From Paramesorhizobium sp049065735 (GTDB lineage Bacteria > Pseudomonadota > Alphaproteobacteria > Rhizobiales > Rhizobiaceae): a stretch of DNA of 64,000 bases. The stretch is taken from positions 62,001 through 126,000 of the forward strand of contig NZ_JBAKHD010000008.1 in the NCBI RefSeq assembly GCF_049065735.1. The letters are read 5' to 3'. Both the position numbers and the translations under genes were made by a program. Positions 10,101 through 17,772 of this stretch are shown here, in pieces. Position 1 is the first letter of the stretch; every line of letters starts with the position of its first letter. The notes below the pieces were generated by a model, which was given only the letters and a program-made list of their open reading frames with translations, was not told the DNA's origin and searched no databases.

Positions 10101-10629
10101 CGACGGGAAGGCGTGCCTTTCGGCCCTGTCGCTCTACCGGCCTGATATCCTCATCCTCGACGTCGCAATGCCCGGCATGTCCGGCTGGGAGGTGGCGCGG
10201 CAAGCGCGCAAGCGGACCGGGCGCGAAATGCCGATCATTATGCTATCCGCCGATATCGGCAACGAGCGGACGAACCCGGAATATGCCGGCCTCTGCGATG
10301 CCTACCTCACCAAGCCCTTCGGCTTCGACGAGTTGTTCGACTGGTTCGGGACATTGCTGCCGCTGACGTGGGTGCATGCGGACGAGGGAACTGTCGAGGC
10401 GGAACCGCAGCCGGATTTCGCTCCGGGCGAACTGCCCGAGCCGCACAAGCTGAAACAATTGCGGACGCTTGGCCAGACCGGCTTCATCCGCTCGATCGAG
10501 GCGACGCTGAACGATATCGAGACATCTGCGCCGGCCACGGCGCGGTTTTGTCACCATATGCGGCACCTCGCCGCGAACTATCGGCTTCGGGAGTTCCTGG
10601 CCGTGATCGAAGAGGTGAAGAATGCCTGA
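7174..10629 (+). CDS. Hybrid sensor histidine kinase with NCS1 permease-like N-terminal domain
   Basis: A 1151-aa fusion protein. Residues about 45-500 form a multi-pass segment that resembles an NCS1 (cytosine/purine/allantoin) permease. A cysteine-rich stretch (CCICEHHF...SLCCSLDARC) at about 527-570 and two more membrane helices follow. Then come a HisKA domain with the phospho-acceptor His709 in SHELRTP, a HATPase with NLLSNAIKF, DTGVGI and GTGLGLT boxes, and a receiver domain with the phospho-acceptor Asp996 (LILDVAMPG). The ATG at 7174 is preferred over GTG at 7159 because GGAAGTGG precedes it. The gene is divergent from urtA-fmdA and overlaps the next regulator by 8 bp. The permease part probably senses a transported nitrogen compound. 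A transport activity is possible but unproven. Confidence 0.9.
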   Translation: MKLASAPFGAGAGDAAKMPWAQEGASGLNTAQRIPRNRRSYNKWVANQTLEDYALRFTAYKVRRFSNWRIANTAIGAISFLALEAIGGAITLNYGFSNAVAAIAVSCTIIMLMGVPIAYYAVKYGVDIDLLTRGAGFGYIGSTVTSLIYATFTFIFFAIEAAIIATALELCTGLPLPIGYIIGALVIIPLVTHGVTFISRFQAWSQPFWVVLQLAPFVFIAAQSHPSVRQWTGYSGLWGHADGRVDLVHFGAASAVIFSLVAQIGEQVDFLRFLPRRDHANRLRWWAALLAAGPGWMVIGGLKILAGSFLAFYAFQHGVDFKDASDPTQMYLSVFSEMLGSPELALGVAGIFVVICQLKINVTNSYAGSIAWSNFFSRLTHSHPGRVVWLVFNVMLGLLLMEFGVYKALEQTLGLYSILAVSWMGAIVADLVINKPLGLSPRKIEFKRAHLYDVNPVGFGAMTISALAGLIAYFGAFGPTLAAVYIYVALLSAFVLAPVLAVATRGRYYIARQSSANWKSGQLIECCICEHHFDSEDMASCPIYSGPICSLCCSLDARCVDSCKTDARFMQQLRGFAIAFLPGRLQAFLESRLARYLAVLTVVTALIGLVFWLIYFQSSLDRTLPPAQTAAVLWKLFIIIFIIAGIIVWLFVLAQESRTFAEDEARKHTRLLMDEIEAHEETDRQLQKAKEAAEQANVAKSKYVVGLSHELRTPLSAILGYAQLLERQKGLPVYIHNAARTIKRSGEHLADMIEGLLDISKIEAGRLEIFRHKIALRPFLDQIVDMLTLQAQAKGVDFEFRASSSMPDYVVTDEKRLRQVLINLLSNAIKFTNHGKVSLTVTYRGQVATFEIEDTGVGIHETDIERIFLPFERAEQPGNVARSPGTGLGLTITKLLVEIMGGELLMRSTPGTGTYVKVRLHLSAATGIEDVSAAISRISGYEGVRRTVLVADDDGNQRALLEDVLRPLGFTVITAADGKACLSALSLYRPDILILDVAMPGMSGWEVARQARKRTGREMPIIMLSADIGNERTNPEYAGLCDAYLTKPFGFDELFDWFGTLLPLTWVHADEGTVEAEPQPDFAPGELPEPHKLKQLRTLGQTGFIRSIEATLNDIETSAPATARFCHHMRHLAANYRLREFLAVIEEVKNA

Positions 10630-11545
10630 CACAATGGACACAAGCCGTGTCCTCGTCATCGACGATTCCCCGGATGCGCTGCTCATGCTGTCCGACGCAC
10701 TGACGCTTGAGGGCATGGAGGTCCTCACCTGCAACAGCGGGCGGCAAGCGATCACGCTGGCCCACAGCAATTCGCCCGATATCGTGCTGATGGATGCCGT
10801 GATGCCGGGCCTGGATGGATTCGAAACCTGCCAGATCCTCAAATCCGCGCGCGGCTTCGAGGACATTCCCATCATCTTCATGACCGGCTTCAACGAGAGT
10901 GAGCATGTGGTGCGCGCGCTTGCGGCCGGTGGTGTAGACTTCGTCAGCAAGCCGATCGAGCTGAACGAGCTGTTCGCCCGCATGCGCGTGCATCTCAGCA
11001 ATGCCCGCCGCGCCCGCTCCGCACACCGGGCCCTCGATTCGACCGGGCGCTGGATCATCGCATGCGACCGAAACGGCCGGATATTCTGGTCGACGCAGCA
11101 AGCCGCCGACTTGATGCAGCGGGCTGGGATACGCTCTGACCAGCGCGCCTACCTTCCCTGGGAGGTGGTGGAGTGGCTTGGCCGAAGCGAGCAGGGGGCA
11201 CCAATAAACCTCCGCGAAGCGTTCCGCTATTCGCGCAACGGCCAGGATATGGAGTTTCGCCTTCTCAGCGACGATGGCGGCGACGAAATATTGCTGCGCC
11301 TCGTCGACCGGCATCGCGGCACCGATGAGGAACAGCTCGCCAAGGCATTCGGGCTGACCTTGCGCGAGGCGGAGGTGCTGCTCTGGATCGCTCACGGCAA
11401 GGCGAACAAGGAGATCGCCGATATCCTCGATATGTCGCCACGCACCGTCAACAAGCATCTCGAGCAGATATTCAACAAGCTGATGGTGGAAAAACGCACC
11501 TCCGCCGCAACGATGGCGGTGAGGGTGCTCTGGCGGGACGCGTGA
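10622..11545 (+). CDS. LuxR/FixJ-type response regulator
   Basis: The 307-aa protein starts with a receiver domain (RVLVIDDSPDA, phospho-acceptor Asp58 in VLMDAVMPG, Lys in SKPIELNEL). A PAS-like middle follows at about 140-235 (WIIACDRNGRIFWST), and the C-terminus is a LuxR helix-turn-helix (LTLREAEVLLWIAHGKANKE...MSPRTVNKHLEQIF). The ATG overlaps the end of the hybrid kinase gene, so the two are translationally coupled and very likely cognate. By context, it should control the divergent urt-fmd genes. A receiver, a small ligand/PAS-like domain and a LuxR HTH in one protein is a less common order of domains. Confidence 0.88.
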   Translation: MPDTMDTSRVLVIDDSPDALLMLSDALTLEGMEVLTCNSGRQAITLAHSNSPDIVLMDAVMPGLDGFETCQILKSARGFEDIPIIFMTGFNESEHVVRALAAGGVDFVSKPIELNELFARMRVHLSNARRARSAHRALDSTGRWIIACDRNGRIFWSTQQAADLMQRAGIRSDQRAYLPWEVVEWLGRSEQGAPINLREAFRYSRNGQDMEFRLLSDDGGDEILLRLVDRHRGTDEEQLAKAFGLTLREAEVLLWIAHGKANKEIADILDMSPRTVNKHLEQIFNKLMVEKRTSAATMAVRVLWRDA

Positions 11546-11554
11546 GCCGTTGGA

Positions 11555-12433
11555 TCAAGTGCCATTGGAGCTCGGTCCTCTCTCCAGCGCTGCGAGCAGG
11601 GCTGCGACCAGTTTTCCACATGGCGAATGGCGGGGCCAGACCATCCCGATTTCCCGCGGCATCGCCCGTCGCGGCAAAGGCAGCCGCAATACATTGAGGC
11701 TCTGGTGCCATGGAGCCGACCAGTCGGGCACGAGCGATACGCCCAGCTCGTTTTCCACCATAACGCCGATCGCCTCCAATGAATCGAGCTCCAGCCATTC
11801 CTTCGGCCGGATCTCGTTTTCCTGAAGGTAATGGTCCGCCAGGCGTCCGCCCCAATTGTTCCGGTCATAACGGATGAACGGCTTGCTACGGAGAAGCTCA
11901 TGCGGAGTGGCGTCATCCGCCGATGCCGGCGCCATCAGCACCAGCGGCTCCGAACGCAGGAGACGCCATTCCAGCGTCTTGGGTAGCGCAAAGGGTGGCT
12001 TGACCACGATCGTCGCATCGATCTTCTCGTTCAGGAGGGTCTGATAGAGATCGGCGGATGTGCCTGGAAGCAGGAATACCTCCACATCCGGCATCGTGGA
12101 CCGGACATGCCGGAGCGCGGAAGGAAGCAGGCCGGTCAATGCGGTGGAAATGGCGCCGAGCCGCAACTCGCCGGACATGTCATTGCACGCAAGGCTGCGA
12201 AGGTGATGAACGTCCGACAGAATGCGCCGGCTTTTTTCCAGGATGGCGTGACCGGCTTCCGTCGGCTTCACCCGGCGACCGGATCGCACCAAGAGCGGAA
12301 TCCCGATCTCGTCCTCCAAGGCCTGCATTCTTTGCGCAACGGCTGCAGGCGTGATCCCCAGCCTTCGGGACGCCTCAGCCAGCGAACCGAATTCCGCAAC
12401 AACAAGAAAGGTTTCCAGGAAACGCGTCTCCAT
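11555..12433 (-). CDS. LysR-family transcriptional regulator
   Basis: A 292-aa LysR protein. The winged HTH is at residues 1-60 (METRFLETFLVVAEFGSLAEAS...ITPAAVAQRMQALEDEIG), and the effector domain starts at about 90 (GELRLGAISTALTGLLPSALR). It is divergent from the RraA-like/DapA-family pair with a 142-bp AT-rich gap, the normal LysR layout for controlling the neighbouring catabolic genes and itself. The inducer cannot be predicted. It converges with the response regulator gene, leaving only 9 bp between the two stops. Confidence 0.9.
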   Translation of the reverse strand: METRFLETFLVVAEFGSLAEASRRLGITPAAVAQRMQALEDEIGIPLLVRSGRRVKPTEAGHAILEKSRRILSDVHHLRSLACNDMSGELRLGAISTALTGLLPSALRHVRSTMPDVEVFLLPGTSADLYQTLLNEKIDATIVVKPPFALPKTLEWRLLRSEPLVLMAPASADDATPHELLRSKPFIRYDRNNWGGRLADHYLQENEIRPKEWLELDSLEAIGVMVENELGVSLVPDWSAPWHQSLNVLRLPLPRRAMPREIGMVWPRHSPCGKLVAALLAALERGPSSNGT

Positions 12434-12575
12434 TTAGGTTTTCTATCGTTTGAAGCTATAAAAAACTAGATTTTTCTGTGGTTTTTTCTGGGGCATAGTC
12501 GGGCGAAACGGAGCAAAAGATGGATTTGCGGATCAAAGACAAGGTTGCGCTTAAACAAGGAAACAGGAACAACAA

Positions 12576-13280
12576 ATGACGCTCGATCCAGAGATCGTCG
12601 AGACGCTGAAGGGCGTCTCGACCGCCACGCTGACGACCGTGCTCTTGAAGAAAGGGTTGCGCAATGTATGGATGCGCGGCACGAAACCTCTGAAGCCGGG
12701 CCAGGGCCGGATCGTCGGCCCTGCCTTCACGCTCCGCTTCGTGCCCGCGCGTGAGGATCTCGCCACGCCGGAAAGCTGGGCCTCGCCGATCTCCACCCGC
12801 GCCGCGATCGAAGCCATGCCCGAGGGCTGCATTGCGGTGGCGGACGCTCTGGGCGTGCTCGACGCCGGCATTTTCGGCGATATCCTGTGCTCCCGCATGG
12901 TGAAGCGCGGCGTTGCGGCTCTCATCACCGATGGGGTGATGCGCGATGCGGAGGGCGTGCTCGGCACAGGCATGAATGTCTGGTGCAACGGCGTCGCTGC
13001 TCCTCCTTCGGTGGCTGGCCTTACCTTTGTCGGATGGCAGGAGCCGATCGCATGCGGTGGCGTGGCCGTATTCCCCGATGACATCGTCGTGGCAGACGAG
13101 GACGGGGCGGTCCTTATTCCGGCGAAGCTGCTTGACGCCGTGCTGGCGGAAGCGCCGGAACAGGAGCGGATGGAAGCCTGGATCATGACCGAAGTCGACC
13201 GCGGCGTGCCGCTGCCGGGTCTCTATCCGATGAATGCCGAAACCAAGGCGCGCTATCAGGCGTGGAAAGAGTCGCAATGA
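12576..13280 (+). CDS. RraA-like / HMG-CHA aldolase family protein
   Basis: A 234-aa member of the RraA-like fold, which includes 4-hydroxy-4-methyl-2-oxoglutarate (HMG)/4-carboxy-4-hydroxy-2-oxoadipate aldolases and RNase E regulators. The key region AALITDGVMRDAEGV carries the Arg-Asp pair used for substrate and metal binding in the aldolases, and VVADEDGAVLIPAK is the conserved C-terminal block. At 234 aa it is longer than regulatory RraA (about 160 aa) and fits the metabolic members. It starts a two-gene unit with the DapA-family enzyme (ATGA overlap) and is divergent from a LysR regulator. A role in cleaving a 2-oxo acid is likely, with unknown substrate. Confidence 0.8.
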   Translation: MTLDPEIVETLKGVSTATLTTVLLKKGLRNVWMRGTKPLKPGQGRIVGPAFTLRFVPAREDLATPESWASPISTRAAIEAMPEGCIAVADALGVLDAGIFGDILCSRMVKRGVAALITDGVMRDAEGVLGTGMNVWCNGVAAPPSVAGLTFVGWQEPIACGGVAVFPDDIVVADEDGAVLIPAKLLDAVLAEAPEQERMEAWIMTEVDRGVPLPGLYPMNAETKARYQAWKESQ

Positions 13281-14203
13281 CCTTCTCCACGCAGTCCCAC
13301 GGCGTCTATGCCATCGCCGCGACGCCGTTTTTCGATAATGGCGCGCTCGACCATTCATCGATCGACCGGCTGACGGACTTCTATCAGGATAGCGGCTGCA
13401 GCGGCATCACCATTCTCGGCATCATGGGCGAAGCGCCTAAGCTGGAGCCGGCGGAATCGCGGGCCATCATCAAGCAGGTGGTGGGCCGCTCGCGCGTGCC
13501 TGTTATCGTCGGCGTTTCCGCGCCGGGCTTCGCCGCCATGCGCTCACTGGCGCGAGACGCCATGGATATGGGCGCTGCGGGCGTGATGATTGCCCCCAAT
13601 CCCACGCTCAGGACCGACGATCAGATCGTCACATACTTTGCTCAAGCGGTGGAGGCGGTCGGCGAGGAAGTGCCATGGGTGCTGCAGGATTACCCGCTGA
13701 CCCTCAATGTGGTGATGTCGGCGAGTGTCATCGCGAAGATCATGGCCAACCATGCATCCTGCCTGATGCTGAAACATGAAGACTGGCCGGGACTGGAGAA
13801 GATTTCCAAGCTTCGTGCCATGCAGAAGGCTGGAGAGCTGCGACCGTTCTCTATCCTGTGCGGCAATGGCGGCATGTTCCTCGACTTCGAGCCGGAGCGC
13901 GGCGCTGACGGCGCGATGACCGGCTATGGGTTTCCCGATATGCTCGTGGAACTGATGGACCTGTTCGCCAATGACAGGCGGGACGAGGCGCACGATCTTT
14001 TCGATGCGCACCTTCCCTTGATCCGTTACGAGCAACAGCTCGGCATCGGCCTTGCTGTCCGCAAGCATGTCCTGAAGCGGCGCGGCGTCATCACCTCCGA
14101 CGCGCAGCGCAAGCCCGGGCTCGCCCTCAGCGAGACCGGCAGAGCCGAAGTGGATTACCTGCTCCGCCGGCTGGCGAAACACGACCGGCGCGCTGCGGTC
14201 TGA
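13277..14203 (+). CDS. Dihydrodipicolinate synthase (DapA)-family aldolase/lyase
   Basis: A 308-aa TIM-barrel protein of the DapA/N-acetylneuraminate lyase family. It has the GIMGEAPKL loop (GxxGE), a Tyr in VLQDYPLT where the family has YNxP, and the Schiff-base Lys in LMLKHEDWPG. The start at 13277 overlaps the preceding stop (ATGA), implying translational coupling; a frame extension five codons upstream exists but is less natural. Catabolic members of this family cleave or dehydrate 2-keto acids, which would fit with the RraA-like aldolase next door. It is unlikely to be the lysine-pathway DapA because the Tyr motif is altered and the context is catabolic. Confidence 0.87.
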   Translation: MTFSTQSHGVYAIAATPFFDNGALDHSSIDRLTDFYQDSGCSGITILGIMGEAPKLEPAESRAIIKQVVGRSRVPVIVGVSAPGFAAMRSLARDAMDMGAAGVMIAPNPTLRTDDQIVTYFAQAVEAVGEEVPWVLQDYPLTLNVVMSASVIAKIMANHASCLMLKHEDWPGLEKISKLRAMQKAGELRPFSILCGNGGMFLDFEPERGADGAMTGYGFPDMLVELMDLFANDRRDEAHDLFDAHLPLIRYEQQLGIGLAVRKHVLKRRGVITSDAQRKPGLALSETGRAEVDYLLRRLAKHDRRAAV

Positions 14204-14210
14204 CACGGGT

Positions 14211-14242
14211 TGAAGCCGCGGATGCACAGTTCCGCGGCTTCA
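14211..14242. terminator. Bidirectional hairpin between convergent genes
   Basis: A perfect 12-bp stem (TGAAGCCGCGGA / TCCGCGGCTTCA) with an 8-base loop sits between the DapA-family gene and the convergent lhgO, and its right arm includes the lhgO stop codon. It is well placed to end transcription from both sides, although no long U-run is present. Confidence 0.55.
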
Positions 14243-15430
14243 TGACATCATCCGGTCAACGATCATCCTCGCAATCGGCATGGCCGACGTCGCGGCGGGG
14301 GAGGGGGCATTGCAGACATGCAGTTGCCGCGGCGTGTCGAGGAACAGAAAGTCGTGAACCAATGTGCCATCGGCGAGAATCGCCTGCGCGCGGATACCCG
14401 CTCCCGGCTCGCCGAGATCATCGATCCTGAGGCTCGGGCAATATTTGCGGCATTGCTCCAGATAGCGGCGCTTCGAAAGGGAATTGCGGAACTCGGTCAC
14501 GCCTGAGGCGAGATTGCGTTTCGCCATCTTCCAGAACCCGCCGAAAGCCGCCATCTGCGCCACGTCCTGCGGATTGAAACTGCCTTTGCGATATCCCTCG
14601 CGCGAAAAGCCCAGAACCGCATTCGGCCCGACCGTTACCCGGCCGTCGATCGTGCGTGTCAGGTGAATGCCGAGGAAGGGAAGGTCAGGGTCCGGTATCG
14701 GGTAGATCAGATGCTTTACGATGCCCGATTTGCTTTTCGGCAGGGTATAATACTCGCCCCGGAACGGCACGATCTGGTGGCGTACTTGAAGGCCGGCGAG
14801 CTTCGCGATACGGTCCGATTGCAGCCCGGCACAGGCGATAAGCCGGCCGACCTTCAATGTCACGCCGGTATCTGTCGTCACGCTGACGCCGGAATCGCCC
14901 TCCGCGATGCCGGTCACCGTGGTGGACCGCATCAGCCTGACACCCGCATCGGCCAATTTTTCAGCCATCGCCAGGCACACACGCCTGTAATCCACAATGC
15001 CCGTGGCCCTGACCAGCAGTGCTCCAAGGCCACTGACATTGGGTTCCAGCTCCGCAAGGCCTGTCCCGGAAACCGGCTCGAATTCGATCTCGTTCTCCCG
15101 CGCTCGGCTCGCCAGCGCCGCCATCCGCTCCATTTCAAGAGGCGTCGTCGCGACAAGAAGTTTCCCGCAGGTCTCGAAGGGAATTCCGGAGCCGCGGCAG
15201 AACTGCTTGGTGGCCTCCGCCCCTTCGCGGCAAAGACGCGCCTTGAGCGACCCCGGCGCATAGTAGATGCCCGCATGAATGACGCCGCTATTGTGGCCGG
15301 TCTGATGTTCCCCGAAGCCCGCTTCCTTCTCCATCAAGACGATTTTGGCGGAAGGATCCCGCCGGTGAAGTTCCATGGCAGTTGCCAACCCGACAATGCC
15401 GCCACCCACGACGCAATATTGATAGTCCAT
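14240..15430 (-). CDS. lhgO: L-2-hydroxyglutarate oxidase/dehydrogenase LhgO
   Basis: A 396-aa FAD-dependent oxidoreductase of the DAO fold. The N-terminal dinucleotide-binding motif is VVGGGIVGLATAMEL, followed by the ME-K-E FAD-ribose region and the family block HQTGHNSGVIHAGIYYAPGS. Later blocks PFRGEYYTL and LGIHLTRTIDGRVTVGPNAV are typical of LhgO/YgaF, which oxidises L-2-hydroxyglutarate to 2-oxoglutarate and passes electrons to the quinone pool. It is convergent with the DapA-family gene. The length matches the family (about 390-420 aa). Other alpha-hydroxy acid substrates are possible given the neighbours. Confidence 0.88.
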   Translation of the reverse strand: MDYQYCVVGGGIVGLATAMELHRRDPSAKIVLMEKEAGFGEHQTGHNSGVIHAGIYYAPGSLKARLCREGAEATKQFCRGSGIPFETCGKLLVATTPLEMERMAALASRARENEIEFEPVSGTGLAELEPNVSGLGALLVRATGIVDYRRVCLAMAEKLADAGVRLMRSTTVTGIAEGDSGVSVTTDTGVTLKVGRLIACAGLQSDRIAKLAGLQVRHQIVPFRGEYYTLPKSKSGIVKHLIYPIPDPDLPFLGIHLTRTIDGRVTVGPNAVLGFSREGYRKGSFNPQDVAQMAAFGGFWKMAKRNLASGVTEFRNSLSKRRYLEQCRKYCPSLRIDDLGEPGAGIRAQAILADGTLVHDFLFLDTPRQLHVCNAPSPAATSAMPIARMIVDRMMS

Positions 15431-15614
15431 TATAACGGCTCCAATGCCTAGACTTGCGCCTCATCGGCTTTATCTTCTTTCGTCCCGAAAGCTTCAGAAG
15501 GAGAAGAAAGATGATCATCGCCAGAGTAAAAGCAATGGTGTAGCCGCGATAGGCCTTTCAATAAATACTAGAAGATCGCTCTGGCTGGACGGGAAGCTAG
15601 TCGCGGCGGCCCCG

Positions 15615-16394
15615 TTAAACCGTCGGAACCGTTCCACCGTCGATCACATATTCCGTTCCCGTAATGGTGGCCGCGCGGTCGGAAGCGAGGAAGGCGATGA
15701 GATTGGCGATTTCGGCTGGCTTCGAGGGCCGGCCAATCGGAATTCCACCAAGGGACTCCATGATGATCTTCCTGCCACCCTCGATGTCTGTTCCCGCTTC
15801 CTCCGCGAGGCGCTGCGCCAACTCGAGGGAGGATTCGGTTTCGATCCAGCCCGGCGATACGCGGACAACCCGCACGCCTTTCGGCGAAACCTCTTTCGAC
15901 AGGCTTTTGCTATAGGCCGATAGCGCGGCCTTGGCTGCGGCATAGGCGGTGGTGGCCTCCGGCAGGGGCAGCAGCCTCTGGATGGACGAAACATGGACCA
16001 CCACGCCGCTTCCCTGTGCTGCCATTTCCGGAACCAGTTCCCGGTCGAGCCGGACAGCGGGGAAGAGGTTCAAATAGAGCTCCTTGTGCCATTGCTCATC
16101 GGTAAGCGCGGTAAAGCCGCCGCCGGGGGCAGACGAGCCGCCCAGCATATGCACGATGATGTCGAGCCCGCCCAGCCGCTGGCGCACGGCCTCCGCCACA
16201 GTGGCGCAGCCTTCCTCATTTGTCAGATCGGCAGCGATGAAAAGCGCTTCCGGCAGCGTCTCCGGTTTCGAGCGCGCGGTCGTCAGCACTTGTGCGCCAA
16301 GCGCACGAAAAAGTTCGACTGTCGCCGCTCCAGCGCCTTTCGTGCCCGCGGTGATAAGGGCGCGTTTTCCTTTCAAAGTGAGAAATTCAAGCAT
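15615..16394 (-). CDS. Short-chain dehydrogenase/reductase (SDR)
   Basis: A 259-aa classical SDR. The cofactor motif appears as TAGTKGAGAATVELF instead of the canonical TGxxxGIG (Ala replaces the second Gly). The NNAG position reads MLGGSS, the catalytic Ser is in HVSSIQRLLP, and the active-site YAAAKAAL carries Tyr and Lys. The C-terminus ends GTEYVIDGGTVPTV, typical of FabG-like proteins. The frame is open 42 codons further upstream, but the Met at 16394 fits family length and has AGGGA ahead of it. It is divergent from a LysR gene, which probably controls it. The substrate is unknown. Confidence 0.85.
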   Translation of the reverse strand: MLEFLTLKGKRALITAGTKGAGAATVELFRALGAQVLTTARSKPETLPEALFIAADLTNEEGCATVAEAVRQRLGGLDIIVHMLGGSSAPGGGFTALTDEQWHKELYLNLFPAVRLDRELVPEMAAQGSGVVVHVSSIQRLLPLPEATTAYAAAKAALSAYSKSLSKEVSPKGVRVVRVSPGWIETESSLELAQRLAEEAGTDIEGGRKIIMESLGGIPIGRPSKPAEIANLIAFLASDRAATITGTEYVIDGGTVPTV

Positions 16395-16519
16395 TTGGAA
16401 ATCCCTGGTTCGATTGTTGTTTACCGTTGTCCCGGCTGGTTTCTGCCATCCAATTAAGCGTAGACATCTGTTGCGATAAGCGGGATAAATATGGATGTGT
16501 AATTGCGCAAAACAGGACA

Positions 16520-17485
16520 ATGCAAAAACCTGGCCTCAACGATCTCGAAGCGGTCATTGCCATTGCGCGCAGGGGGTCGTTTCGCGCCGCTGCGCTCGAT
16601 CTGGGCATGTCGACGACCGCGCTCAGCAATGCCATCGCCAAGCTCGAGGCGAGCCTGGGCGTTCGGCTGTTCAACCGAACGACGCGCAGCGTTTCGCTCA
16701 CCGAGGCAGGCAGGGCCTTTGCCGAGCAGATCGGCCCGGCATTGCAGGATATTCACGGCGCGATGGAGGCGGCGCGGTCGCAACAGGCGATTCCATCAGG
16801 CACGCTCCGCATCAATGCTTTCGCCATGGCGGCGCGCGAGATCCTCACGCCTCTGGTACTGGAATTTCTGCGCCGCTATCCGCAGGTGCATATCGACCTC
16901 GTCACGGAAGGACGGCTGGTCGATATCGTCGCGGAGGGGTTCGATCTGGGTGTGCGTGTCGCAGGCCTCGTGCCCAGCGACATGATCGCGGTGTCTCTCG
17001 GACGCCAGCAGCGCTATGCTGTCGTCGGCTCGTCAGCATATATCGAGAAGCATGGCAAGCCGCTTGTTCCGCCCGACCTGCTGCGCCATCAATGCATTCG
17101 GGTGCGGCTGCCGAACGGCGCCCTCTATCGCTGGCGGTTCGAGAAAGATGGGGAAACTGCGCAGATCGATGTGACCGGCCCGATCACGCTGGATGAAGCG
17201 GGGCTTGCACGCACGGCGGTACTCGAGGGCATTGGGCTTGGCTTTTTCATGGAGCAGGACGTGCTTGCCGATATCGAGGCGGGGCGTCTTGTTCGCGTGC
17301 TGGAAGACTGGACGCCGCCCTTCGCAGGTCTTTGCCTTTATTATCCCGGACGGCGTAATCCTTCCGCAGCGCTCAAGGCCTTCGTCGCCCTGGCCCGCGA
17401 AATGGGCAGTGCGGCGCAGCGACATTCCCCAGTAAATTCGATCACCAGCAGGGCTTGGAAGGAAAATCAAAAATTGCTTGATTGA
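16520..17485 (+). CDS. LysR-family transcriptional regulator
   Basis: A 321-aa LysR protein with the HTH at residues 5-60 (GLNDLEAVIAIARRGSFRAAA...TTALSNAIAKLEASLG) and a PBP2-type effector domain from about 90. The effector domain carries the pattern FDLGVRVAGLVPSDMIAVSLG seen in the CrgA/DsdC-like LTTR group. The start at 16520 is chosen because the HTH begins there and CAGGA precedes it. It is divergent from the SDR gene with a 125-bp promoter gap. It is the last gene before the recombinase operon; the left border of the mobile island lies just downstream of its stop codon. Confidence 0.9.
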   Translation: MQKPGLNDLEAVIAIARRGSFRAAALDLGMSTTALSNAIAKLEASLGVRLFNRTTRSVSLTEAGRAFAEQIGPALQDIHGAMEAARSQQAIPSGTLRINAFAMAAREILTPLVLEFLRRYPQVHIDLVTEGRLVDIVAEGFDLGVRVAGLVPSDMIAVSLGRQQRYAVVGSSAYIEKHGKPLVPPDLLRHQCIRVRLPNGALYRWRFEKDGETAQIDVTGPITLDEAGLARTAVLEGIGLGFFMEQDVLADIEAGRLVRVLEDWTPPFAGLCLYYPGRRNPSAALKAFVALAREMGSAAQRHSPVNSITSRAWKENQKLLD

Positions 17486-17728
17486 AGCAGGGCAGGGGAG
17501 CCGGTCAATAAGTATCAACAGCGCGGATTTTCTCGATTTGGCTATGCTCGAGCGTTCTTTGGCATGTCGCACTTGGAAATAGAATGTACCCTTCAAGCCG
17601 ATAAAAATCAGATAACCTGTCTTATGGAACTTTCCGGTCATTTCGATGATGTTGCTCTTTGGCTCCTAATGACCTTTTTGGCGCTCGTCCAATATCTTGT
17701 GAATGGTCATTTGGCTGTTGCGTTCTCG

Positions 17729-17748
17729 CGCTACATTGCAATGTAGCG
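17729..17748. promoter_or_regulatory. Perfect 20-bp palindrome upstream of the recombinase operon
   Basis: CGCTACATTGCAATGTAGCG is a perfect palindrome located 24 bp before the first recombinase start. It may be an operator for autoregulation or a recombinase-binding site near the left island end. Confidence 0.5.
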
Positions 17749-17772
17749 TGCTCTTCACTTGGCGGAAAAAAT

